Shown: positions 37,200 to 46,832, counted from the stretch's first letter. The stretch is 64,000 nt of DNA from Clostridium moniliforme (GCF_017873235.1 NZ_JAGGJZ010000004.1:141876-205875), one strand, 5' to 3'. Translations and numbers: made by a program. The notes: a model not told the origin generated them from the letters alone.

Positions 37200-38687
37200 T
37201 TATTTTAATTTGTAGAGTATACCAGAATTATTTTTACTAATTTGAATATAATACTTTTTTATATATTGCATGATAAATTTATCCTTCATTTTACTTAGAT
37301 CTTTATTAGAAACTTTATTAGGGTTTGAAGTTACTATCCATGTTGGTTTATTATTTTTTAATGTGGAATTAATTTCTTTATAAACATTTTTATCAGTTAG
37401 ATTCCACCAATCTTGAAGAGTAAAGTATCTATTGCATGGAGAAATATTAGTTAAAAAAAACCAACGAGCTTCTTGATTATAGCTAAATACTTCATCTTTA
37501 TTGCAATTTATATGTGAAGCTAATTGAATTGAATTCTCTATATAATCATTAGTTTTAGTTTTAACTTTGTATAATCTATCTACACAAAAATATGTAATCC
37601 AAGTAGATGTAATAATTATTATCAAAATAAAAACTATATTTGGTAAATTATATTTTAAATCTAATTCTTTAAGAAATACTATTATAGATAATACAAATTG
37701 TGGTGCACCTGTTATTAAATAATGCATAAAAGTGTGGCCGCTTAAACAAATTGAAATTACTGTAATTATAATATTTAAACATAAAAATACTGTCATGATT
37801 AAATTTTTCTTTATAAAAGAAATTATAATTGAAAATAAAGATGTTAATATTAATATCCATAATACTATTTTAAAATGACTTCTAGTAGTAAATAGTAAAA
37901 ATTTAATGTTATGTAATAGAGAATCTCCCTCATACATAAAATTAAATATAAAAGTTCCATAAAAGAAATCATATAATGCTTTGTTATATATAAAATATGA
38001 TAGTATAGGAATAATGCAAATTATACAACCTAATATGTAGTATAAAAAATATTTTATACATTCTTTAAATCTTTTATTTAGAAGAAGATAGAGGAATATA
38101 AAAACAGTTGTACTAACAATAGTAGGACTATTATTCATTCGTATCATAACTACGGCCATAAAAGTTATTCCTAATATAATTGAACTAAGATTAGAAATTT
38201 TTTTCTTTTTAGAAAAGTAAAAGTTGATAAAAATATATAATGCTATTATGCAAAAAAAGTTACTATATTCTTCTGACATATTACCATATTGTATGGTGTA
38301 AGTTGAAAATGCCATGTAAGAAATAGGTGGAATTATTGAAATTATGGTTTCTTTGAAGAATTTTTTGCTTATTTTGAATATAAGTATTATAGAAATAAAC
38401 ATAAATGTAAATTCAGTAAACCATATTCCTAATGTTCCATGGATGAAGTTTTGAGGAATTGCATTTATGAAGAATAGTAGAGGCCCCTTATGATCAAAAA
38501 TTTCTTTAAATAAAATTTTACCATTACATACTTCTTTACCAACCTCCATAAAGATACCACTGTCACTTGTAGCACTACCTAGTAATGGACTAGTAGAACC
38601 AGCTAAAATTAGCATATAAATAAATATAGCAATAAACCAAATATAATTGCTTAATCTAGTTAGCTCTTTTTGAAAAAACTTTTTCAT
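37200..38687 (-). CDS. Polytopic membrane glycosyltransferase-like protein (GT39/ArnT type)
   Basis: 495 residues with ten or more hydrophobic segments. The first outside loop contains DSGIFMEVGKEVCNGKILFKEIFDHKGPLLFF, the acidic D-x-G-x-F...D-H-K-G-P pattern typical of lipid-sugar-dependent membrane glycosyltransferases (PMT/ArnT-like). The C-terminal part is a smaller soluble domain with FTLQDWWNLTDKN and IVTSNPNKVS. It would transfer a sugar from a polyprenyl-phosphate donor to a wall polymer or protein outside the membrane; acceptor unknown. GGAGTTT precedes the ATG. Single gene, divergent from the LprI-like gene. Confidence 0.8.
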   Translation of the reverse strand: MKKFFQKELTRLSNYIWFIAIFIYMLILAGSTSPLLGSATSDSGIFMEVGKEVCNGKILFKEIFDHKGPLLFFINAIPQNFIHGTLGIWFTEFTFMFISIILIFKISKKFFKETIISIIPPISYMAFSTYTIQYGNMSEEYSNFFCIIALYIFINFYFSKKKKISNLSSIILGITFMAVVMIRMNNSPTIVSTTVFIFLYLLLNKRFKECIKYFLYYILGCIICIIPILSYFIYNKALYDFFYGTFIFNFMYEGDSLLHNIKFLLFTTRSHFKIVLWILILTSLFSIIISFIKKNLIMTVFLCLNIIITVISICLSGHTFMHYLITGAPQFVLSIIVFLKELDLKYNLPNIVFILIIIITSTWITYFCVDRLYKVKTKTNDYIENSIQLASHINCNKDEVFSYNQEARWFFLTNISPCNRYFTLQDWWNLTDKNVYKEINSTLKNNKPTWIVTSNPNKVSNKDLSKMKDKFIMQYIKKYYIQISKNNSGILYKLK

Positions 38688-39041
38688 TAGTAGAAACTCC
38701 TTTTATCAAATTTAAAATTAACAAAGTTATTATAACATATGGAATATAATTGGTGGATTTTAATGAGAAATTTAACAAAATGATTAATCTATATTAACAA
38801 AAATTGATAGTGTAAAAATAGCTTATATAAAAAATAAAAATTTAATGTGTTAATATACTTAGAAAATCAGAAATAATTATTTAGATATGTAGTTTTTTTA
38901 AATATATATTATTTTAAATATAATCAATTTATATAGAGAAAGTTAACTTATAAAGGTTAAATATATATTGGCTGATAAGTTAATAAAATATATAAAAAGT
39001 TGTATAATAAAGACATATTAAAATTGAGGGGGATAAGCTCT
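38688..39041. other. Divergent intergenic region, nothing recognised
   Basis: About 350 very AT-rich bases between two divergent starts. Ribosome binding sites of both genes are at its edges (GAGGGGGAT at 39026-39034). No RNA element, repeat or small gene is apparent. Confidence 0.5.
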
Positions 39042-39980
39042 ATGAAAAAGAAATACATAATTCCTATAGTTATTTTAATTATAGCTATATTAGGAGTAGG
39101 ATCATTCTTTATTTACAAAAATTCAGGAGTTAATAAAGAAGTAAATAAAGGAATTGAACTAATGACACAAAAACAATATCAAGAAGCGGTAGCGTGCTTT
39201 GATTTAGTATTAGAGGATAAACCTAATAATGAAAAAGCAGTAAAACTAAAAGATATGGTTAACAATTATTTAGATTCAAAAAATCTTTTTGATAAAGGAG
39301 ATTTTGATGGAGCAAATAAAAAAATAAATGAAATGAATCAAGAATATTCTAATTATAGTGGATTCAAGGATGATGTAAGTAATTTAAAGGATAAAATAAG
39401 CAAGGCAATTAAAGATAGCAAAGAAGTAAATGAAAATTTAGATAAAATAAGAGATGAGATAAGTAAGAAAAATTATAAGGAAGCAAAGAATTTAGTTGAT
39501 AAGCTAGAAAAAAGCGATTTAAATAAAGATCAAAAACAACAATTAGAAGATCTAAAGGGAAGAGTGAATTCTGAACTTAATAAATCAGAAGAAAAAAGTG
39601 GATCTTCAGGTTACTTGGGAAATGCAGCTATTGATAAGAAAAACTATATAAGTAGATTAAATGCGATAAAAGAAGAAACAGAAAATAGTGTAACTGGATC
39701 ATCTACAGTTGAAATGAGAAGTCAAGCTTCTAATGTATATGATGAATGGGATAGTGCATTAAATGATATATATGGTACTTTAAAAGCAAAATTACCCAAG
39801 GATAAATTTAAACAATTAGAAAAAGATGAGATAAGATGGATTAAAATAAAAGAAGAAAAAGCTCAGAAGGCAATGGATCAATATAAAGGAGGAACTATGG
39901 CTCCTTTAGTAAAGTTAGGAACATTAAGTAGTGAAACTGAAAAAAGATGCTATGAGTTAGTTAATCAATATATGAATTAA
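39042..39980 (+). CDS. Membrane-anchored TPR/coiled-coil protein with LprI-like C-terminus
   Basis: 312 residues from ATG 39042 (GAGGGGGAT upstream). N-terminal membrane anchor (about 5-24), a TPR-like pair (GIELMTQKQYQEAVACFDLVLEDKPNNEKA), a long charged helical region (about 75-185), then a C-terminal domain with EMRSQASNVYDEWDSALNDIYGTLKAKLPKDKFKQLEKDEIRWIKIKEEKA and CYELVNQYMN. The last part matches the DUF1311/LprI type, named from a mycobacterial lysozyme inhibitor. Role here unknown; a surface-stress function is possible. It is the last ordinary chromosomal gene before the accessory region. Confidence 0.75.
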   Translation: MKKKYIIPIVILIIAILGVGSFFIYKNSGVNKEVNKGIELMTQKQYQEAVACFDLVLEDKPNNEKAVKLKDMVNNYLDSKNLFDKGDFDGANKKINEMNQEYSNYSGFKDDVSNLKDKISKAIKDSKEVNENLDKIRDEISKKNYKEAKNLVDKLEKSDLNKDQKQQLEDLKGRVNSELNKSEEKSGSSGYLGNAAIDKKNYISRLNAIKEETENSVTGSSTVEMRSQASNVYDEWDSALNDIYGTLKAKLPKDKFKQLEKDEIRWIKIKEEKAQKAMDQYKGGTMAPLVKLGTLSSETEKRCYELVNQYMN

Positions 39981-39990
39981 ATAATTATTT

Positions 39991-40030
39991 TTAAGAACTA
40001 TACTAATTTAGTATGGTTCTTATTTAATTT
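39991..40030 (+). terminator. Terminator after the LprI-like gene
   Basis: AAGAACTATACT pairs with AGTATGGTTCTT (G-T pair inside) and is followed by an ATTT-rich tail. A diverged copy of this stretch recurs near 45507. Confidence 0.6.
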
Positions 40031-40091
40031 TTCACACAGTTTAAGTAAAAAACATAGAATAAACTAAAGCACTATATGGAGTTGAAAAAAT

Positions 40092-40364
40092 TTGATATAC
40101 GGGCTTATATTAGCTGGAGGTAGAGGAAGTAGACTATACCCATTATCAAGATCAGAAAAACCTAAGCAATTCTTAAGAGTAATAAATGATAAAAGTTTTT
40201 TAGTTAATACAGTAGATAGAATAACCCCGTTAATTGAAAAAAATAATATTTATATAGTTACAAATAAGGAGTATAAAGAAAAAATTGAAAATGAACTTAT
40301 TGATATTAATAAAGACAATATTTTTACAGAACCTATGAACAAAGAAACTGCTACTTATAACTAA
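40092..40364 (+). pseudogene. manC: manC 5' part, interrupted by the integrative element
   Basis: TTG start with GGAG ten bases upstream. The first 86 or so residues are a clear mannose-1-phosphate guanylyltransferase N-terminus: LILAGGRGSRLYPLSRSEKPKQFL (nucleotide-binding signature), then NTVDRITPLI and FTEPMNKETAT. The coding sense then runs into the element and stops after YN. The rest of the gene (CIGLSAIKLL.. to ..KKYL) is 11.8 kb away at 52184. Joined, they would give about 350 residues, a normal length for the form lacking the isomerase domain, which makes GDP-mannose for surface glycans. The truncated product lacks most of the active site. Confidence 0.93.
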
Positions 40365-40370
40365 ATAGGT
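40346..40370 (+). repeat. attL junction of the element
   Basis: Core AACTGCTAC (40346-40354) differs by one base from AACTGCAAC at the right junction. Just inside lies TATAACTAAATAGGT (40356-40370), the exact inverted complement of the 15 bases at 52163-52177. Confidence 0.75.
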
Positions 40371-40477
40371 TTAAGCGTAAAAGAGTATTGCTCAAAGTTT
40401 TTATGCATAATATAACAAAACAAACAAACCATGGTATAATTATCTTGTTGAATTTAATGGATAAAAGGGGGATAAGT

Positions 40478-42016
40478 ATGAGTGAAACTGAATTGTTTGA
40501 ATATGATGCTGTACCTACGTGGGGAGGATTTATATATCAAGGTTATGTAGCTATATATATTGCTTTAAAGTATATATTAGATGGTAGTGTTCGAGAAGAA
40601 GAAATGTCAAATTATGAACTAAGGCTAGAAAGATTAGAAGATGTAAGTGTAGTTTACAAAAAGAATGATGATATAGAATATTTATCTATTCATCAAGTAA
40701 AATCAAAAAAAAATACAACTTTAAATAGTTATATGGAAGCATTAAAGCAGTTAATGTATGAAAAGGCTGCTGTAAAATTAGAAACTAGAGAAGTACAAGC
40801 ATATCTTCATGTGAGAAAAAATATATCTGATATTAAAATGGGTGATATATCAGAAGAGATGGATCATGTAGAAAGAAAAGTAAAGCAAACATATAGAATA
40901 ATAAAAAAATATGCTGAAAGAGAAAAGAATGGGAAACTAACAACTATTTCAAGAAAAAGATTATTAGAAATCATAAAGAAAAATTATTTTAGCATTAATA
41001 GAAGTAAATACACTACAGCACGAGATGAAATTATTAAATGTTTAAAGGATGGTTTATGTGTAGATAAGAAGTTAGATCAATATATTGATAAAGTTGAAGA
41101 ATATATACACATAAGTGATCTCAATAGTGATGTAAAAGTATATAAGTACAAAGATAAAAGTTATATTGAATATGGTGATTTAGAAAGAGAAATTCAAGAA
41201 TTAATAAAAGAATATACATCTAAAAATGGAAGTAACTATAGTGAAGATGAAATAAAATATATATATTATTTATTAACTGAAAGAGTAATAAATAATATTA
41301 CTGAGAGGCATAAAACTTTTGGAGATAAAGCTGAAAAGGGTGTAATTATATTTTCAGAGATAATTAGTATTTTAAATGATAGTTTAGATAATTATGAAAA
41401 GAAGCTTAATATATTAGCATTAAAAAATGTATTTTATAAACATATTTATGAGTATTGTGATACCGAATGTGAAGATATTTGTAGCAGTGATGAATGTAAA
41501 TTAAAAAATATTGAAAAAGAATTACTGAAATTATCAGAAGAAGATTTCGGAGGGTTTTGTAATAATTTAAATCCAGATTGTACTTGGATACTTAGCGAGA
41601 GAGAATGTATAAATGGTCTAATGCAGGAGTATGGAATATTAAATTGTTTCTTTAAAGGTATACATAAAATAAAATCTGACTATATATTTGAAGATAATAG
41701 ATGCATATACAATATTAATAAAGTAACTAAATTTTTAAGTGGAATATTTGTAATGGACAAAAAAAGTTTAAAAAGAGTGATAGAAAGAATTGAAACGAAT
41801 GTTAAAGATAATAGGAAGAAAGAGGATTTAGCTAATTTATTTGAGGCAGATCAAATAATAGTAAAAGGTGCAGAAGCAGATTCTAGTATATGGAACAGCG
41901 AAGTAATAAAAAGTGCTTACGAAAAAGAAATAGTGGAAAAGGAAAAAAATTATTTTATTAATTTCAAAAATCCTGAAATTGTTGATGTAGATAAGATTAT
42001 AAGTGGGGAGAAATAA
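40478..42016 (+). CDS. ABC-3C/Lamassu-type effector protein with PD-(D/E)xK-like N-terminus
   Basis: 512 residues from ATG 40478 (AAAAGGGGGAT upstream). The N-terminus reads YDAVPTWGGFIYQGYVAIYIALKYI, an opening also seen in Cap4/DUF4297-type and ABC-3C effector proteins. It is followed by acidic residues in LERLEDVSVVY (Glu54-Asp55) and IHQVKSKK (Gln73-x-Lys75), the spacing of a restriction-endonuclease-like active site. The middle is helical. A Cys cluster (327, 331, 335, 340: CDTECEDICSSDEC) and a later LNPDCTW region suggest a zinc-bound C-terminal domain that couples the nuclease to the ATPase. First gene of a tight three-gene operon: 2 bases to the next gene, which overlaps the third. 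DNA degradation upon sensing is the inferred role. Confidence 0.75.
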   Translation: MSETELFEYDAVPTWGGFIYQGYVAIYIALKYILDGSVREEEMSNYELRLERLEDVSVVYKKNDDIEYLSIHQVKSKKNTTLNSYMEALKQLMYEKAAVKLETREVQAYLHVRKNISDIKMGDISEEMDHVERKVKQTYRIIKKYAEREKNGKLTTISRKRLLEIIKKNYFSINRSKYTTARDEIIKCLKDGLCVDKKLDQYIDKVEEYIHISDLNSDVKVYKYKDKSYIEYGDLEREIQELIKEYTSKNGSNYSEDEIKYIYYLLTERVINNITERHKTFGDKAEKGVIIFSEIISILNDSLDNYEKKLNILALKNVFYKHIYEYCDTECEDICSSDECKLKNIEKELLKLSEEDFGGFCNNLNPDCTWILSERECINGLMQEYGILNCFFKGIHKIKSDYIFEDNRCIYNINKVTKFLSGIFVMDKKSLKRVIERIETNVKDNRKKEDLANLFEADQIIVKGAEADSSIWNSEVIKSAYEKEIVEKEKNYFINFKNPEIVDVDKIISGEK

Positions 42017-42018
42017 TA

Positions 42019-42753
42019 ATGAAAGAATTTATGGTTAAGTTATTTAATGAGTTTAATATGAATATTTTTCAAAGTTATGAATGCGATGGCTATGATGTAG
42101 TATATGCTAAAGATGAAGTAGAAGAAGCATATTATTTAAATGTATTTATAAATACTAATGAAGAGATGGCTAGATTGAAGGGTGAATACGAAAAACTTTA
42201 CGAAGGTATAAAAAATATTAATTATGATGAATATAAACCAGCAATGGATAAGAATACTTGCTGTATTGTTTATTATTGCATATCTAATGATGAATATAAA
42301 AAATTCCGATTAGAAGATGAAATGAATGAGTTAGAAAAGAATGTATGTGATATAGAAGAAGATTTATATTACTTCAAAAAAAATGTTCTCGTGTATTCGG
42401 AAAAGCAATTAAATTATGTGAAAACAATTGAAAATTTTGATGAGTTGTGTAATGAATTTATTTCAGATAAAAATAATTTTGATAAATTTAAAGCTGAAAA
42501 TATTGAATTTTTTGAATATGATTTAATAATGAATATGTTCACAAAATTTCCATTTTTAAATTATACTAGATATTTTAAGTCAAATGGAAATCAATTAAAA
42601 TCTCTGGATGAGTATATAAAAATTGAATTAAATAATAATAATTTTAGTGATGAGAAACAGTTGCAATGTGAAAATATATATAAAGAATTAAGTGAGTTAG
42701 AAGATGATAAATTAGAAAAATGGTTAGATGATTTTGGGGGTGTCATAAGGTGA
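42019..42753 (+). CDS. ABC-3C middle component (LmuC/DdmB-like position)
   Basis: 244 residues, acidic and mostly helical, with no signal or membrane segment. It begins MKEFMVKLFNEFNMNIFQSYECDGYDVVYAKD and ends ELEDDKLEKWLDDFGG. I do not see a catalytic motif. Small linker proteins between the effector and the SMC-like ATPase are the defining middle component of ABC-three-component systems. By analogy with Lamassu LmuC, it would bridge the two. It starts 2 bases after the effector stop and its stop (TGA 42751-42753) overlaps the GTG start of the ATPase, so the three are translationally coupled. Identity rests on gene order and size more than on sequence. Confidence 0.65.
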   Translation: MKEFMVKLFNEFNMNIFQSYECDGYDVVYAKDEVEEAYYLNVFINTNEEMARLKGEYEKLYEGIKNINYDEYKPAMDKNTCCIVYYCISNDEYKKFRLEDEMNELEKNVCDIEEDLYYFKKNVLVYSEKQLNYVKTIENFDELCNEFISDKNNFDKFKAENIEFFEYDLIMNMFTKFPFLNYTRYFKSNGNQLKSLDEYIKIELNNNNFSDEKQLQCENIYKELSELEDDKLEKWLDDFGGVIR

Positions 42754-45122
42754 GTATAAAAATAAGCAATGTAAGTATAACTAACTTTAAATTATTTGAT
42801 AAGTTTAATAATATAGTTGATGTAGAAAAAGATAATCTCATTTTATTTGATGGACCGAATGGGTATGGAAAAACATCAGTATTTGATGCAATAGAATTAG
42901 CGTTAACTGGAAGAATAAAAAGGGTAGATAATAATGCACAACTATTTGATGGTAAGAATGCATATAAAAATTTTATCTTAGTAAAAGATGAAAGTAAAGA
43001 AGCAGAAGTTTCAGTTACATTGGTGGATGAAAATAAAAAGTTAAAATTAATAAGAAAATATATTCCTGAACATTTAGGAGAAGAATCAATAGAAAAAAAC
43101 CCTCAAAAGATATTCGAAAAATTCAAATTAATATGTGAATTAAATGATGAAGTAGTTGAAGAAGGACAAGAAAATTCTGTGTTAAAGGATTTTGGAATAC
43201 TTAATTTTAATGAAATTTTTGATAAGTGTTGTTATTTGTCACAAGACGAAAATTTAGCTTTTTTTAAAGAAGGTGATAAGGAGCGTACTCAAGCTTTAGA
43301 TTTTCTATTTGATACCAATGTTGAAGAAAAAGCTGTTAGTAATATTGAGAAAGTGCAGAAACGATATGATAAAGTTCTTAAAATATATAAGGCAAATATT
43401 AAAAGTTTTAAAAAGGATATAGAAGAAAAAAATAAAATAGTATCTCAAAAGAAAGATAATGTTGGATATGTAAATTTATTTATAAAAAGCGATGTTGTAT
43501 GGGATAAAGAAAACTATGATGTTAATGAGAGTAATTATAAGAAAATTGAGAATGAATTAGATGATTTTATATATGTATCTAGTAATTTAGAACAATGTTT
43601 ATTATTTATAAAAAGAAATAAATATAAGTATTTATTAAATCAATATAGTGATGATATTAATAAATTAAGTATGAAGGATAATTCTTTACAATATACATTG
43701 AATTATTATAAAAAACTAGATAGTTATAAAAAAATTAGTAATTTATATGAATATCAGCAAAATTTAATAAATGAAAAACAGCATATAGAAAATAAAGAAT
43801 ATAAGGATTTAAATATAGATATAATAAAGAAATTAATGGATTATTCAGATGAAGAAGTTAAAGAATTAAATAAAAGCATTAATGAAATTGAAGAAATTAA
43901 AAAAAATGAGAATACTTTATCATCAGTTATTAGCAATATGAATAGTACAAGAACAAAGATAATGAATATGTTTAAAAATGATGTGTTAGTAGGAGTAATT
44001 CAAGATAGCGTATGTCCATTGTGTGGAAATGATTGGACAAGTAAAGAGGAATTATTAAAAGCTGTAGAAAATCAAAAACAAGAATTAAAGAAGTTATGTA
44101 ATAATGATACATTAAAAAGAGAAAAGGTAGAAAAGGATTTATGTGATAAATTTATAGATAATGTATTAAAAGAAATAGAGATTAATACAAAAGAAATGGT
44201 GAATAAAGAATATGTATTAACTTTAAAGAAAGCATGTACTTATAAAGAAAGTATGGACAAAATTATTAAAGAACTAGATATTATAAAAGTAAATATTCAA
44301 GATAAAATGACTGTAGAAGGATATATAAGTAAAAATGATTATATGGATATATATAATCTAATTGATAAAAATGTTCCAGAATGTACTGCTGAAATAAATG
44401 ATAAATTAGAAAAAATGAATTTCAAAAGGTATTATGAAAAATATCTAGATAGTGATGTAGATGAATTAAGTAGAATTTCTTTAAAATTAGTAAAAGAAAA
44501 GCAAAAATATATAGACTTCTTATATTATAACTCAGTATCTAAGGAAATATCAGTTCTAAAAAATAATCTTGATAAGCTTGAAGGTAGAACAGGTAAGTTA
44601 GAAGACGTAATAAATGAATTAAAGTATTACGTGAAAATAAAAAAAGACGCCATAATAACTTATAAAAAGAATATAATAAAGGATATAGAGCCATTACTTT
44701 ATGTTTATTCATCAAAAATTATTCAACAAAAGTTTGGTGGTAATAATATTCAAATAGATAATACGAAATTAAAGAATTTTAAAATAGTTAGTAATTTTAA
44801 TAATGATCAAGATATAATTCATTCTATGAGTTCAGGTCAACTTACATCTGTTTCGCTTGCATTTTTATTATGTATGAATAAAGTTTATTGTTCAAATAAA
44901 TTTAATATACTGCTTATAGATGATCCATTACAGACTGTTGATGATGTAAACATGGTAGGTTTTGTAGATTTAATTAGACATGAATTCTCTGATATTCAAA
45001 TAATTGTAGCTACTCATGAAAAAGATTTTGCTAATTATATTGCATATAAATTTATTAAAGCTGGACATACCTATAAAAACTATAATATGAGAAAATTAAT
45101 GTTAAGCAATAATGCGTTATAG
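42750..45122 (+). CDS. SMC/Rad50-like ATPase of the ABC-3C system (LmuB/DdmC-like)
   Basis: 790 residues, GTG start overlapping the previous stop. Walker A is GPNGYGKTS (35-43) and the Q-loop is in CCYLSQDENLAFF. Long coiled-coil arms flank a Rad50-like hook CPLCGNDW (Cys422, Cys425). The C-terminal lobe has the ABC signature SSGQL (694-698), Walker B LLIDDPLQTVDD (721-732) and the switch His756 in ATHEKDF. This is the SMC-like sensor/motor of ABC-3C and Lamassu systems. Those of Vibrio cholerae (DdmABC) act against plasmids and phage, and Lamassu ATPases are thought to sense unusual DNA ends or structures. Here it would license the nuclease encoded first in the operon. Confidence 0.9.
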   Translation: MSIKISNVSITNFKLFDKFNNIVDVEKDNLILFDGPNGYGKTSVFDAIELALTGRIKRVDNNAQLFDGKNAYKNFILVKDESKEAEVSVTLVDENKKLKLIRKYIPEHLGEESIEKNPQKIFEKFKLICELNDEVVEEGQENSVLKDFGILNFNEIFDKCCYLSQDENLAFFKEGDKERTQALDFLFDTNVEEKAVSNIEKVQKRYDKVLKIYKANIKSFKKDIEEKNKIVSQKKDNVGYVNLFIKSDVVWDKENYDVNESNYKKIENELDDFIYVSSNLEQCLLFIKRNKYKYLLNQYSDDINKLSMKDNSLQYTLNYYKKLDSYKKISNLYEYQQNLINEKQHIENKEYKDLNIDIIKKLMDYSDEEVKELNKSINEIEEIKKNENTLSSVISNMNSTRTKIMNMFKNDVLVGVIQDSVCPLCGNDWTSKEELLKAVENQKQELKKLCNNDTLKREKVEKDLCDKFIDNVLKEIEINTKEMVNKEYVLTLKKACTYKESMDKIIKELDIIKVNIQDKMTVEGYISKNDYMDIYNLIDKNVPECTAEINDKLEKMNFKRYYEKYLDSDVDELSRISLKLVKEKQKYIDFLYYNSVSKEISVLKNNLDKLEGRTGKLEDVINELKYYVKIKKDAIITYKKNIIKDIEPLLYVYSSKIIQQKFGGNNIQIDNTKLKNFKIVSNFNNDQDIIHSMSSGQLTSVSLAFLLCMNKVYCSNKFNILLIDDPLQTVDDVNMVGFVDLIRHEFSDIQIIVATHEKDFANYIAYKFIKAGHTYKNYNMRKLMLSNNAL

Positions 45123-45179
45123 TATAAAGTTTTTAAATTTAAAAAAGGATAATTATTAATTATAAATATAGACAATGAT

Positions 45180-45218
45180 AAAAGGTAATTATAATTTTTA
45201 TATATAATTACCTTTTTG
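45180..45218 (+). terminator. Terminator after the ABC-3C operon
   Basis: AAAGGTAATTATA pairs with TATAATTACCTTT around an AT loop, with T residues following. Confidence 0.85.
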
Positions 45219-45749
45219 TTATGAATATTATTATAAGTTAAATAAACAGAAAAAAACTAAATATATATTGTAAGATTTACAAAAGTGACAAAAATAGAAG
45301 AGTGTATTTTATTAATTTGAAAAAGAAATTTTAGAAATAAAAAATATTTTTAAAATATATGATAATAAGGAAGAATAAGAGGAATTTATAGGTAAATAGG
45401 AATATTAAAATGGAAAAATAATAATATTTCAGCTAGGATAAATTATATATTAAAATAAATTATTTTAATCAAATAAACAATATATTTTAGATAACTAAAT
45501 CTTTTTAAGAATTATACTAGTTAGTAAAGTTATTATTTAAATTTTCACATAGTAAAAAGTATTTGTTTGGCTATAGTGATTATATAATTATTTACAATAA
45601 AGTGAGGAATAGTGTTGTAAGATTAAAAGTAAAATAAAAATTCTTATAATATAAGTATCTTTTGGGTGTATACTGTAAATATAGTAAAATTTTAATGCAT
45701 TGTTATTATATGATTGGAAATTTACCACTTAATAAGTGGAGCTTATATT
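45219..45749 (+). other. AT-rich spacer inside the element, no gene seen
   Basis: About 530 bases without a coding frame. At 45507-45565 it carries a diverged copy (roughly three quarters identical by eye) of the stretch at 39991-40052, just upstream of manC. CCACTTAATAAGTGG near 45724-45738 is a small dyad ahead of the next gene. Confidence 0.5.
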
Positions 45750-46419
45750 ATGAAAAATTTATTTAATGGTAAAAAGAAAGGGATTAGTCTATTAATAATA
45801 GGAATACTATTATTAGTTGGACTTATAGTATTAATAAGATATACTTTTATAAATAAAGATATTACTACATCATTAACAGCTATTGATGATAATAAAGAAC
45901 TTACTTCACTTACAAACGAAAATAAAGAAAATAATAGGGCAGTTTATGAAACAGAAAATAAAGATAATGGGACTACTTTTAACGAAGATAGTAAAGATGA
46001 TTCAACAATAGCTACTAATATTAATGCCAATACTGGTTCTACTGAAAGCAAACTATCAAATAGTGGAAGTACTTCAAATAGTAATAGTGGCTCAAGTTCA
46101 TCATAAAGAACAAGGACATTATGAAAATGTTTTAGTTAAGCCAGCTTTAACATAAGAAGTACCAGTATATGAAGAAAGAGAAAGATCAATCTGTAATGGT
46201 TTTGGTAAAGATATAACTGGAAATACAAGAACTAATATAAAAGAGCAAATGTTAGCAGGTAATAAGAAATATAGTGGATACCACTCAGAATGGGAAAAAG
46301 TTCAAGTAAGAACTAAGAAAGTTCATCACGATGCAGTATACAAAAAGAAATGGGTAGTAGATAAAAAAGTTTGGACAGAAACAGTTATAGTTGGTCATAA
46401 ATGTGGTGGTTGTGGTTAA
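45750..46419 (+). pseudogene. Secreted cysteine-containing surface protein, frameshift and stop
   Basis: ATG 45750 (GTGGAG upstream) starts a lysine-rich signal-anchor protein (MKNLFNGKKKGISLLIIGILL..), followed by an outside Ser/Asn/Thr linker. At 46104 the frame ends in TAA, while the adjacent frame continues VHHKEQGHYENVLVKPALT, meets a second stop (TAA 46153-46155, one change from CAA), and goes on to EVPVYEERERSICNGFGKDITGN..KVHHDAVYKKKWVVDKKVW..VGHKCGGCG. The latter resembles a repeat common in Firmicute surface proteins (Cys-x-x-Cys, HHxAV and KxW blocks). Two lesions mean it is not expressed whole. Cargo of the element. Confidence 0.75.
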
Positions 46420-46449
46420 ACAAAATAGTAATTAATATTACAATAGTAA

Positions 46450-46477
46450 AGAGTACCTTTTGAGGTACTCTTTTTTA
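46450..46477 (+). terminator. Terminator after the surface-protein pseudogene
   Basis: AGAGTACC-TTTT-GGTACTCT-like stem (AGAGTACCTTTTGAGGTACTCT) followed by six T. Confidence 0.85.
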
Positions 46478-46832
46478 TTTTGCTTAAGATACTTTAATTG
46501 TAATTTATGATATTTTTAGTTTTATTGAAACTTTCAAAGGTCTAAATGATTACTATTTAATGTTTTGTTTTAAAATATTGAAATACCTTAGAAGTGAGTT
46601 TTTTATGTCTCTAAATAAAGAAAAACATATAGATTATATATTAATTATTAGAAATTGGTTAGATATTAATTCACAGATATATTTAAAAGTAAAAACACAT
46701 CATAAGTAGCATGTTTATGCTACATAATACCATCACCTATAAAAACTCAATTTTTAAAAACATATAGTCTTTTAAGAACTACATAATTAGAAAACATGAA
46801 ATTTTATATGTCCAATGAAAGGGCGTGATTTC
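46478..46832 (+). other. Leader region of the Xre regulator
   Basis: About 350 AT-rich bases. The only structure seen is a perfect small dyad, GTAGCAT-GTTT-ATGCTAC (46706-46723), possibly an operator. No coding frame is apparent. Confidence 0.5.
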
